Positions 1-9,125 of a DNA stretch of 64,000 nt are shown here, piece after piece. The stretch spans positions 124,001 through 188,000 of the forward strand of contig OW569346.1 in NCBI GenBank assembly GCA_937625935.1, given 5' to 3'. This stretch comes from Tetramitus jugosus (lineage: Eukaryota > Heterolobosea > Eutetramitea > Acrasida > Vahlkampfiidae). Position numbers and translations under genes: made by a program. The number at the start of each line of letters is the position of its first letter. The stretch's first letter is position 1. A model generated the notes under the pieces. That model saw only the letters and a list, made by a program, of their open reading frames with translations, had not been told where the DNA came from and made no database searches.

Positions 1-241
1 CTTGATGATGATCGTCATGATGATCTGCTTCCTCGTGATTGAATTGGACTGCTGGATGAATACTTGATTTGTTCTTTTTGTGCTTTTTCTGTGTGCCAGA
101 GTCATCATCGTAGTAGTAGTAATCGTGATAGTGGTGATCATGGTTTTGATGATCATTGTGATAGAGAATTCGATTCTTAATCTTGTTGCCTGTCATGACC
201 AGGGGATAGCACTGGGGACAAACACACAAAAAGAGTGACAT
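1..241 (-). CDS. 5' end of an unrecognised His/Asp/Tyr-rich protein, runs off the window
   Basis: An open frame on the minus strand runs from ATG at 241 to the window edge without a stop (80 codons). A second in-frame ATG lies at 196. The start contains a CPQC motif. The region that follows is rich in His, Asp and Tyr (repeated DHH, YYYY and DDH patterns), then Lys-rich. The 174 bases between this ATG and the end of the upstream LRRC9 gene would be its promoter. A possible acceptor (CCCCAG before TGC) lies between the two ATGs, so the N-terminus may instead come from an upstream exon. I recognise no family. Part of the open frame may simply reflect GAT/CAT simple-sequence composition, so confidence is low. 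Confidence 0.3.
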   Translation of the reverse strand, partial: MSLFLCVCPQCYPLVMTGNKIKNRILYHNDHQNHDHHYHDYYYYDDDSGTQKKHKKNKSSIHPAVQFNHEEADHHDDHHQ

Positions 242-415
242 GATATGTGGATCAATGAATGATTGGTTTTTTTGATGGATCTCACACAGGTTGAACTTTT
301 TACTTTTCAGGAGGAAGAGAGATCTTAGCCATTCAAGAGTTTTTACACCACCACGAATGACTTGCGAATTCGGATGGATCTAACCACTGGCTGGGTTGCA
401 TAATTTACGAATAAT

Positions 416-3400
416 TTATTGAACTCGAGGAAAGCTATGTGTTCCACTTCTTGGGCTGCTGATTGGGTTGTAATTTGTTATGGCCACACTTGTGGCAAAG
501 TGATGAGAAGAAGGCTGGGTGATTGGATTCTTTCTCATGCTCTTTATCTTGTTACTATGTACTACACTGATGATCGATCGTCCACTACTTCGGAAACTTC
601 CTATTGTTGTTGGTGTTTGGATAGGCTGGACTATGATAGGGTGCATTGAGGAAGGTGTTGCACTTCCAATCCGATTTGATCGTCTACTAGAAGCAGTTCT
701 CGAGAACTTTTCTGCCTCTCGATTTACTGAACTTCCTGCGTTTGTCAAATAGGAAGTTTCTGATGGAGTTGGGGCTGCTGGAACGTTGTTACCAGTATTG
801 GTGTTGGTACTTGATTGTTCAAACTGCATGGCTGCAACTCTGATAGGATGACGCGCATTCGTTGTTGGACCTCCCGTCCATTGTGTGGGTATTAATGATC
901 CTTGATCGGGTTGTTGATTGAGCAAGGAGTTTGGAGCACTGCCTGGTGCAGTGAATATGTTGGCTGGTGTTGATCCAGAGAAATCTTGGTTCAAGAACAT
1001 ATTTGCTCTATGTCGTTCGTCAGACAGTATCTCACGTCCATCCAAAATGTAGAGTGAGGGACAATGGTAGATAATAGTTGGTCTGTAAATACTTTTTCTC
1101 GATATAGGATTAAATGCTAGGGAGAGTTCTGTTAGTTCAGCTTGCCGACATAGCTCTGCCAGACGTTCAATTTCCGATGCATCAGTAACACGGTTACATG
1201 CACAGTACAGCACAGATAAATTCCCAAAGTATTGAATTCCATCTAGTGATCGCAATCCATTTTCTTCAATATGAAGAAGTCTTAAATTAGGGATGTAATC
1301 CAACTCACATACAGCCGAAGATGGTTGATGGTCCAAGAATCTAATTCTGTTCTTGTCCAAATAGAGTTCCTGCAGTGTTGTGCAACCCTGAAGCCCTTCA
1401 ATTTTTGTGATGTCATTCCGACTCAAGATGAGTACCTTTAGTCTCTTCAATTTTCCTAAGGAGAGGCAGGTCATGTTGGACAAGTGATTTTCTTCCAGAC
1501 TTAGTTCTTCCAAGTTAACTAGTTTTTCGAAGTATCTACCGATCGTGAAACCCATTGGATTTGAGTTACAAGTCTCACCCAACTTGTTTTTATCTAGGCG
1601 AAGAACTTTTAGGGTGGATGTAATAGATTGAAGTCCATTTAAAGTATTGATTAGGTTGTTCTGTAGATATAGCTCCAGTAGCATGGTAAACTTGTCGAAC
1701 AACGGACCAGTGGTGTTGCTAAGGTCTCTCAAGCTAGTGTTGTTTAGATTCAAGGCTAACACCGCTCCGTAATCTTCTGACCCGCCCGTAACTTCTCTTA
1801 ACACATCTGTTGTGATCTTTCCTGTAAACTCTTCTCGAGCTTGTTGAACCTCTTGAGAATCAACACTCACTCCATCCAAGACTTTCAATCTTTTCAAGTG
1901 AAAAATTGAGTGCAAACGATACTGGTTCTGAGAACATATGGGATTTCCACTTAAATCTAGAATGATTAGTTTCGCCAATGGCTTCAAATACATAATTTCT
2001 TGAAGTTGGTGAACTCGATTGTTTGCCAAGTACAACTCCATTAAGTTAACCAATTTACTGAGTCCTGACAAACTGTCTATCAAGTTACTTTCAAGAGACA
2101 GTTGAATTAGTTTAGTACAAATATCGAGGTTCTCAACTCTTGATATTTTGTTGTATCCTAGCTCAAGTTTTCTTAGATGCTGTGAACTTGATAATCCTTC
2201 TATTTTTGAAATTCGGTTTTCCTCCAAGTTCAGCTCTTGGAGACTGACTAGTTCTTGAAGATGTTCAATCCTACATATTTCATTATTACTCAAATTTAAT
2301 CGCTTGATATTAACATACTTTTCAAGATTTGTAATTCTTCTCAATCGTTTCCCCCTTAAATCAACTTCTTGAACAGAGTCTGCCCAGGTAGTGTGATCTT
2401 CGATACATTGATCTCTCTTAACAGTACATTGTCGAACTAAATCATCCGAGATGACATGGAGTTGAGTGTTAGCAAAAACTCTCTCCTCATCAGCAATGGC
2501 CTTCCCGTCGAGGATCCTCAAGTGATTCAATCTTCGAATTACAATGTATCTATAACTTGGAACATCACAAATAGCATTATTGTTCAATGAAAGTTCTTCT
2601 ATATCGATAAGAGTTCGAGAATTGAGAGCGAGGATATCTTCAACTCGGTACACTAAGTTGTTGTTCAGATACAGAACTTTTAAACGTGATAATCCCTGCA
2701 ATCCTTCTACTTTCTTTATCATGTTGTAGTCAAGATGTAATACTTCAAGATTGACGCATGTTTCTAACCCTTCAATCTTTTCAATCTCATTGAAACTGAG
2801 TATCAACGTTTTCATGTGTATCAATCCTTCCAAGGCTTCAATTTTTCTAATGCTATTTCCGAAGAGATTTAGGTAAACAATACTTGAGAACGAAGTTGTT
2901 AGACAGAGTTGGGCGATAGTGTACTTGGATATCATTGCTATTTTCTTTCTAGGATTTATCGTTGGATCCATACCCAAAGTAAGATGCATAGTGTGCTCAT
3001 CCAACTTGGACATCTCTAAATTTGTCAGAAAGTTGCAGAAATGAAGAGAATGAGACTGAATATCGATCTTGTCGATATCATTCGTTGTGTGGATATGTTT
3101 GAATATAGTGTCTCGCTCTAGGGACATATCCGTGTTTGAAGAGTTAACAAATTCGAACTCAACCACATACTCCGGTAGAATAAGTCTGTTATCGAATAAA
3201 AACCATGTTCTTTGTTTCGAATCGTTCGCTTTTGTTCGATACACAGAATCAATGTTGGGATAATCCTGAAGTTTAATTAAAGAACAGGATTGTTGAATGT
3301 CTGATGAAGCTTGAACACCAAAATTGGGTTTCTTTTCCGCCCGATAGTGCCCCAGGAACACTTTGGCAATGAGAAGCGTTCGCTTTCCATCAAAAACAGG

Positions 3401-5060
3401 AATAGGACTTGTTAGAACGTTACTTAACTCGCATAAACTAATACTGTTAGATAATGTGATTGCCGAATGGCACCCTCGCTCAGAGTATTGTTGAGCTTTG
3501 GGGAACCCATCTTGAATAATTTGTTCGATATCGAGTCTCGAATCAATACCATTCGAAAAAAATAAATACTCTAAAGATCGTTTGTACGAAGAATCAGATG
3601 TATCGACAACCTCATCCAGTCGGTTCTCAAATCTGTTTCTCAAATATCTATTGTGAATTCGAGTTACCTTCGTGACCTTAATCTCGTTGTATCCGTAAGT
3701 CAAGAAATCACTCGCGAAGAACCTCGACCTCACCAAATCCACACAGGAATCGAACCATATATCCCCTCTCTGTCCTTCTTCGAGTCGAATATTTCCTCCA
3801 GTCTCAAGTTCTAATAGTAGTTTTGAAATATTCGTCTCGGTAGTCACATTGACTTTCTCAACAAACTCGTTCAGGTAAAAATGAACATTGTTCAATTGTT
3901 CCATTCTCTTCTTCACTTCATCTGTAATTGCACGCAATTTTCGATTGATTCGGTCAATTGGCACAAAAGACCCGTCTCTTCGCCCATCTTCCCTCTCTGT
4001 TAAGTTTGAATATTGCTTCAAAGCTTCAGATTCATCTCGTTCTCGCTCTAACTCTTTTTGGGTTCGAAACAGTATATTTAAGGTTAGTTGTGTGTCAGTG
4101 TTTTGTTGACTAATTAACTCTTTGGCACGAGCAATCACGTTTCTCGAATTCCGCCTTAATGTCTTTATCCTCATATTGTAGTACATTTTTTTCTTCATGA
4201 AAGTTGCATCAGCAATCTGACGAGCTTCTTCGGTAACGAATAGAGAATCCAACTTTTTTATCCTTGGTAAGTGATATAGAGCATATGTTTGATAGTTACA
4301 GAGGCTGCACACTGGATTTTCCCCGAAATTGGAACACTTGAGATTTAAACTCTCCAAACTTTGGATGCTATCGAAATGTTGAACATCTTTGAACACCCCA
4401 ATCAAATTTCCGGCAACATTTAATTCTCTTAAACAATGATTATTGCTGAACCATTTGGCGTCTATTGTATCGATGCGATTTTTTGCGACACACAAACATT
4501 GTAATGCTATGAGATCTTCTAATCCCGTCAGCTCTGTGATTACTAAACGATGTAAGTAAAGTGATCAAATTCCAAAGATGGAAAAATACATACAATTATC
4601 AAACAAAGATAACCTTTCCAGGTTGACAAGTGTTGACAGTCCTTCTATTTTCGTAATCATATTACCGTACAAATGAAGCTCGTTCAACTTCACCAACTTC
4701 TCTAATCCTTCAATCTTTGATAATTTATTCTCATTGAGCCACAATCCTGTCAAATTCGAAAGACTCTCTAATCCCTCTATCTTCTCCAGTCCTATGTTGA
4801 TGAGCCGAAGTGTTTGAAGATTCGTGAAGTAGTGTAAACCGGTTATTTGCTTGTAACTATGATGCATGAACATTTCTATCTTATGTATAGAGTCTGTTTG
4901 TGATGCAAATTTCTCCTTTGAGATGCCATTCGCTTTGCACTGTGGGTAAGTGTGAGCAATTGACACCAGAGCATGGACGTTAATGAGAAATGATACCTAC
5001 AAGTTCTGAAACAGCTCTATCAACGGTGAAAACATTGGACAGATACCCTGATTGAGACAT
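416..5060 (-). CDS. LRRC9: LRRC9, leucine-rich repeat ciliary protein (3 exons)
   Basis: This is a 1510-residue leucine-rich repeat protein, close to the length of vertebrate LRRC9. Exons are 5060-5001, 4939-4594 and 4542-416; introns are 4940-5000 (61 bases, GTAGGT donor) and 4543-4593 (51 bases, GTATGT donor). Both joins keep frame and restore LRR sequence, and the summed exons are a multiple of three. Family identity comes from order and motifs: an ELCKANG start, several N-terminal LRRs, then NPVCSLCNY and MYYNMRIKTL, which I recall as matching vertebrate LRRC9. A non-LRR middle region contains LPEYVVEFE, followed by three further LRR blocks each closed by an RLKVLDG-type cap. The C-terminal 180 residues are Ser/Thr/Asn-rich and disordered. 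LRRC9 is found in species with motile cilia and has no known catalytic activity. The identification is strong; the C-terminal tail is not recognisably conserved. Confidence 0.93.
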
Positions 5061-5249
5061 CGTTTTCTTCACGTTTCCTTACCGCCTTCTGTAACTGACC
5101 TTTCGATTCAATCGGAGATTTGTTGGATTCAATTTTTCCAAATCTTTAAATTCAAGTAATTGCCAATGCTCGTGATTGTCGAACCACATGGCTCTTTGGT
5201 CTTTGTGTAGATCGCCTTGGCGATATCCTTCTTGATTCCATTTTTTAAA
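5061..5249. other. Promoter side of LRRC9, pre-insertion flank
   Basis: This stretch separates the LRRC9 start from the poly(A) end of the inserted element. On the minus strand it contains a 29-codon ATG frame rich in Arg and Ser with no family resemblance. Before the insertion it was probably contiguous with the tRNA-Ser upstream flank now at 6595-6623. I see no further gene. Confidence 0.3.
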
Positions 5250-5265
5250 TAACATTCATGAGTCC
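5250..5265. repeat. Target-site duplication, copy at the 3' side of the insertion
   Basis: TAACATTCATGAGTCC, 16 bases, identical to 6579-6594. It directly abuts a run of ten T (5266-5275), which is the poly(A) tail of a minus-strand insertion. Bases outside the repeat differ between the two copies (a5249 versus t6578), which gives a sharp edge. Confidence 0.85.
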
Positions 5266-6578
5266 TTTTTTTTTTGTTCCATACAACCAAGTGTGCGTAA
5301 GCACACGATTGCTCATTTATTGACTTGTTTTGTGAGTGACGACCCGTAGGGCGTCGCTCACTCTTCTTCTCTTGTTGTCCCCGACGGTGCACCTACAGGT
5401 TGGAAGAATCACTCCGGTGAGTGTTTTGGTTGATGCCCTTCATCAAAGAGCGTAACCTTGTAGTAGGACCGTCGATGGACCCAGAGCCATCTGTTGTTTT
5501 TTTCTTGTCTTGGGCCTTGTTGCTCCTCAGATCACCCAGTGTGATCCTAGCACTCCTTTTCTTGTTGTCATTGAGTTGTGGACTTTGAATCTCCTTTTCG
5601 GAGTCGTCGTCCACATCCACAATGACTGGTTCGTCCTCTGTCAAACCATACCTTTTGCGTGCAGCAGCCAAAGCCAATGCAGCAATTTCCTTTCTTGCTC
5701 TAGCTAAAACTGGAGAAGTGGAATTCACTTGCTCCAGTATTTGCTGATTCTCAGCGCTGAGCTGTGCAACAGGCACTGTTGGCAGTGGTGTTGCACTCCT
5801 TTGTACTACTGCTCCCACTGACTCTGGAGTAGTCTCCATGCTTGCAGTAGCTTGGGTATCTTCTTGTTCCGGTATTGGAACCGGTTTGTTGCCCACTTGT
5901 TTCTTTGTCTTTCCCAGTTCCTTGGTGAGTTCTGTGACCTGTCGACGCAGTGCATCAACCACCGTCAGCAGCTCCTCGTACATCTTCGTCAACCTCTTGT
6001 TGACAGCCTTGAGAGGATCATGTGGTCTCTCGACGTATCGAGTGACCGTGGCCTTTACCTTGTTCTCTCCGCTGAGCACTGCTTGTGCATAGGTTTCATC
6101 ACCCATGACCACGAAAGCAGTGTCACGCTTCTTGAGCACACTGGAGACCTTTTCAGGTCCCAGTAGCTTCTTGATGTCGTCCACTGACATGTTCTTCATG
6201 CCATGGACGACCACCTTTCTTGTGCAATCAACACTGCGCTTGGGTGCAGCAGTGCTGTTGCCAATCCTCCTTTGCTTGTTGAACAAATCAACAAAGTCAT
6301 AGATGCGGTCACCCTTGACCGTCACCCATGCAACAAAGCGTTGCTGGCCTTTCCTCTTGATGACTTGGACTCGGTTGAGCCAGTCACCAAACTCCTCTCC
6401 AATCTTTCTTGCCAAAGATGACTGAGAGACGCCATTACCGTTGCCAGTAATGACGACCTCTCTGTCACTTGGCCTAGAGCCTTTCCGCGCAGTGGTCCAC
6501 ACTGCATAACGGCTGTTGCCGTATTCCTTCACCAAATTTGTTGAATCACCAGACATGTGATTCCGTTTTTTTCTGCGT
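5266..6578 (-). mobile_element. Poly(A)-tailed retroposed element with one ORF, flanked by 16-base direct repeats
   Basis: This 1313-base unit lies between two perfect 16-base direct repeats. Read on the minus strand it begins about 22 bases before an intact 387-codon ORF, continues through a 3' segment of about 117 bases, and ends in A10 at the repeat. Target-site duplication plus a 3' A tail is the signature of target-primed reverse transcription. No reverse transcriptase, endonuclease or LTR is present, so the unit did not copy itself. It could be an ORF1-only non-autonomous derivative of a non-LTR retrotransposon (similar to half-LINEs), or a retrocopy of a cellular mRNA. The ORF, with two RRM-like segments and a coiled coil, resembles LINE ORF1 proteins in layout, favouring the first. 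It sits 29 bases upstream of the tRNA-Ser gene. The intact ORF and identical repeats suggest a recent event. Confidence 0.78.
5393..6556 (-). CDS. ORF1-like protein of the inserted element (RRM-like folds plus coiled coil)
   Basis: This intact 387-residue ORF fills most of the retroposed unit and starts 22 bases from its 5' end. Residues about 30-95 and 108-170 each show a beta-alpha-beta-beta-alpha-beta pattern (for example REVVITGNG with QRFVAWVTV, and RKVVVHGM with AFVVMGDE), consistent with RRM-like nucleic-acid binding folds. Residues about 178-215 form a heptad-like coiled coil. A Pro/Gln/Thr-rich linker, a short acidic stretch (VDVDDDSEKE) and a basic tail follow. This order resembles ORF1 proteins of non-LTR retrotransposons, which bind element RNA and trimerise. 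No zinc knuckle, reverse transcriptase or endonuclease motif is seen. Base composition looks more GC-rich than the neighbouring genes. The functional reading is inferred from layout, not from a recognised family match. Confidence 0.6.
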   Translation of the reverse strand: MSGDSTNLVKEYGNSRYAVWTTARKGSRPSDREVVITGNGNGVSQSSLARKIGEEFGDWLNRVQVIKRKGQQRFVAWVTVKGDRIYDFVDLFNKQRRIGNSTAAPKRSVDCTRKVVVHGMKNMSVDDIKKLLGPEKVSSVLKKRDTAFVVMGDETYAQAVLSGENKVKATVTRYVERPHDPLKAVNKRLTKMYEELLTVVDALRRQVTELTKELGKTKKQVGNKPVPIPEQEDTQATASMETTPESVGAVVQRSATPLPTVPVAQLSAENQQILEQVNSTSPVLARARKEIAALALAAARKRYGLTEDEPVIVDVDDDSEKEIQSPQLNDNKKRSARITLGDLRSNKAQDKKKTTDGSGSIDGPTTRLRSLMKGINQNTHRSDSSNL

Positions 6579-6594
6579 TAACATTCATGAGTCC
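6579..6594. repeat. Target-site duplication, copy at the 5' side of the insertion
   Basis: TAACATTCATGAGTCC again, identical to 5250-5265. It lies 29 bases before the first base of the tRNA-Ser gene and directly after the 5' boundary of the minus-strand element. Confidence 0.85.
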
Positions 6595-6623
6595 AAAAAC
6601 CAAAATGTACATTTGAACATACA

Positions 6624-6706
6624 GCACTCTTGTCCGAGCGGTCAAGGAGCCTGACTAGAAATCAGGTACGGGAAATCGTGCGTAGGTTCAAATCCTACAG
6701 AGTGCG
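6624..6706 (+). tRNA. tRNA-Ser (anticodon AGA)
   Basis: Class II tRNA with no intron. Acceptor stem GCACTCT (6624-6630) pairs with AGAGTGC (6699-6705), with discriminator G at 6706. D stem is TCC/GGA (6633-6635 with 6646-6648). Anticodon stem CCTGA/TCAGG encloses loop CTAGAAA with AGA at 6657-6659. A long variable arm (6667-6681) is typical of Ser tRNAs. T arm is GTAGG-TTCAAAT-CCTAC (6682-6698). The G discriminator and long variable arm both agree with serine identity. It would read UCU, and UCC after A34 deamination to inosine. Confidence 0.95.
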
Positions 6707-6711
6707 ACGCA

Positions 6712-6716
6712 TTTTT
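6712..6716 (+). terminator. RNA polymerase III terminator of tRNA-Ser
   Basis: A run of five T begins six bases after the tRNA 3' end, the expected Pol III stop. Confidence 0.7.
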
Positions 6717-6808
6717 AAGATTTTACTTATGTGGACTATTCGAATATCAATCTCTAATGACAGCTTCGACGGAGTCGATAATTGATTCAAAATATTGTTT
6801 TTCTTTAT

Positions 6809-7650
6809 TTACTTGTTAACAGAGCCAAAATATTCGAGTGAGCCCTTTGGATCAGCCTTCATTGTCTTCGCACCCTTTTGCCAGTTGGCTGGACAAACTT
6901 CACCATATTCGTCAGTGAATTGGAAGGCTTGAACAAGTCTCAATGTCTCATCGACAGATCTGCCCACTGGAAGATCATTGATTGTGATTTGTCTCAGAAT
7001 ACCCTTTGGATCAATGATAAAGAGACCTCTGAGTGCAACACCAGCATCTTCAATCAAGACACCATAGTCAGTAGCCATGGACTTGTTCACATCAGCAATC
7101 AATGGTAGCTTAGTGGCACCCAATCCTCCATCAGCTCTAGCAGTCTTGGTCCATGCCAAGTGAGTGAATTGAGAGTCAACAGAAACAGCAGCAATACCAC
7201 AGTTGATTTTTTCAAAGTCAGCCAAGCGGTCATTGAATGCCACAATTTCAGTTGGACAAACAAACTATGGTTTTTTTTTTCCATGGAAGAAGTTTTGGTG
7301 ATGAATAAAAATTCAAGCAAGATAGTTTGTTAGAAAACTATATGGTGGTTTTCTCTCAACAAATTTTCAAGCAAAGCTTACAGCGTGTAACACACGTGAA
7401 GCAACACATTACATACAGTAAAGTCCAAAGGATAGAAGAACAAGACAAAATATTTGCCCTTAAAGTCATTGAGAGACACTTGCTTGAATTCTCCGTTTAC
7501 GACTGCAACCTTGTTGAATTCTGGTGCTGGCTTACCAATCTTTGGGACTGTGATGGCGGAGACAGCAGAGGTTTGAGCGAAACGGCATTGATTTTGAACA
7601 GTCAATGTGCGTCTGCTTTGGTTGATGAGTTGAGTGGTGGCTCTTCTGAA
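6809..7650 (-). CDS. Typical 2-Cys peroxiredoxin, probable mitochondrial form (2 exons)
   Basis: Reduces hydrogen peroxide and organic peroxides using a cysteine pair and thioredoxin. Exons 7650-7417 and 7264-6809 give 229 residues; the 152-base intron (GTATGT donor at 7416) falls inside the peroxidatic motif, between FYPLDFT and FVCPTE. The peroxidatic Cys is in FVCPTE and the resolving Cys in [12 protein letters not shown] (after TARAD) and a C-terminal YF mark the form sensitive to over-oxidation. The first about 33 residues ([17 protein letters not shown] onward) are basic, hydroxylated and poor in acids, as in a mitochondrial presequence. Another in-frame start at 7713 would add 21 residues ([10 protein letters not shown] onward); I prefer 7650 because the presequence then begins cleanly. 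Confidence 0.95.
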
Positions 7651-7902
7651 CATGATGATTATCTGTCTGTGTTGTTGTTGATGTTTTTTGGCAAATTGCT
7701 TTTTGTTCGACAACCAAAGATTGCTTCGTCAGATCATTTTCCGTTTGGATTATCGGAACATTATCTTGGAGATTACAAGCGGACTAACCAGTCCGCAAAT
7801 TGAACTACAATTTTGTATGGCGCGATGTATTGCTAAAATTTTTAGCTTTTCTATTCAGACTGAAGATTGCTTCAGACGCAAGGAAACACGAATATTTCAC
7901 AA
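7651..7902. promoter_or_regulatory. Shared divergent promoter of peroxiredoxin and the HEI10-like gene
   Basis: These 252 bases separate two divergent starts. No recognised element is visible. Confidence 0.4.
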
Positions 7903-9075
7903 ATGAAGTGCAATACTTGCTGGAAAGATATCGACGGGTTGTGCTACATTACAAAGTGTAATCATGTTTTCTGCAGAGACGACACTGAGAAGCACTTCTC
8001 TCATGATATGACATGTCCTGCTTGCGAAAAAGCTCTCAGCGAGAGAGATATTCGAAAGGTTGATGGAAGTTCTGGTATAGAGGAAAAAGCAGTAAGTGTT
8101 TTGTTTTATTGTTCTAACAAGCGAGTAATACAACATGTGATCTGAAAGCTTGGTGGTATCAGTTTGTTCTATGTGGATATCCTCCTGAGGTTGTTCTTGA
8201 TGCATTGAGAAACGCATTGAAGTTCTGGGATTTACAAAAAGAGTTAGAGATCAAGTATCAACAGTACTTACTGAGAGAGCAAGTGAACAGCAGTCAGCAG
8301 AAGGAAAGGTAAGTGAGGATGTTATGGAGCTTGAATGTATTTGCTAAATCTATTCTTCATGTCCAGAGGATATCACGACAAGTTAGTGGAAGCTAGTTCA
8401 AGGCTTCAAGTGGCAGTGAAGAGGCTCGAAACATCAAATGAGGAGCATGACATGACAAGAAAAGAATTCGAGGAACTGCAGAACAAGTATCAAGACAAAG
8501 TTCGAGAGAAATCAAAGTTGGAAGAATTGTATAACATTTTGAAGAGAAGATACGATCAATCATGCAGAGAGAATGCGAATTTGGGCATTAGGATGCCAGG
8601 GTCGGAAACAAACAATTCGAGTTCAACAACTGGATTCTTCTTGTCTTCATCCGACAAATCTCACCCAACAATTGTTCCTTCCAATTCTGGAGTCTCGGCT
8701 CCTATTCGTCCTAGCTTCAACATCCATGCACAAGTGAATGGTAGCCACATGATTCATTCCCATCTACCAAAGAATGACCGTAAGGAGACTATTTGTTCCT
8801 TTGCATACTTCTTTCAAGTTTTACTGACACATTATGATATAGACTCTCCTAACTTCTTGCAAAGAAAAAGTCCTTCTTTCTTGTCACATAATTCCACTCA
8901 CACCAACATCAAGAATCAAAAGGAGGTTGCCAGTGGTTCCATGAACCCGAACAAATTCAGCCTTTTATCTGCTAATCAAAAGTTACTATTTACACCATTG
9001 AAGAGACCACGACCTTCTTCCCCTGGTTCTTTCCAACAGTCAATGACTTTCAAAACATCTAATCCATCCCTATAG
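7903..9075 (+). CDS. HEI10: HEI10/CCNB1IP1-like RING protein, meiotic crossover factor (4 exons)
   Basis: Exons 7903-8091, 8163-8308, 8367-8779 and 8843-9075 give 326 residues, close to plant HEI10. The RING finger is at the very N-terminus: CNTC, CNHVFC and CPAC supply the zinc ligands. The exon 1 to exon 2 join gives KAFVLCGYPPEVVLDAL, which aligns with the conserved segment after the RING in CCNB1IP1, followed by KFWDLQKELEIKYQQ and a coiled coil at residues about 75-165. The C-terminal 130 residues are Ser/Asn/Pro-rich. Introns are 71, 58 and 63 bases; the last is in frame and could be retained, adding 21 hydrophobic residues. HEI10/Zip3 proteins act as SUMO or ubiquitin ligases at designated crossover sites on meiotic chromosomes. 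A general RING-coiled-coil ligase is the alternative. Confidence 0.8.
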
Positions 9076-9125
9076 ACAAATTTACAGCCATGAGGTTTGT
9101 ACAAATAATTCAAAATTTGCGAGTA

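Noticed and set aside
5129-5392. 87-codon minus-strand frame running out of the retroposed unit
   Set aside because: It crosses the poly(A) tail and target duplication, begins with a non-ATG codon and is basic low-complexity sequence; it is a product of the insertion junction.
5838-6421. Several plus-strand frames opposite the ORF1-like gene
   Set aside because: Shadows of the minus-strand ORF with hydrophobic, Cys-rich composition typical of antisense reading.
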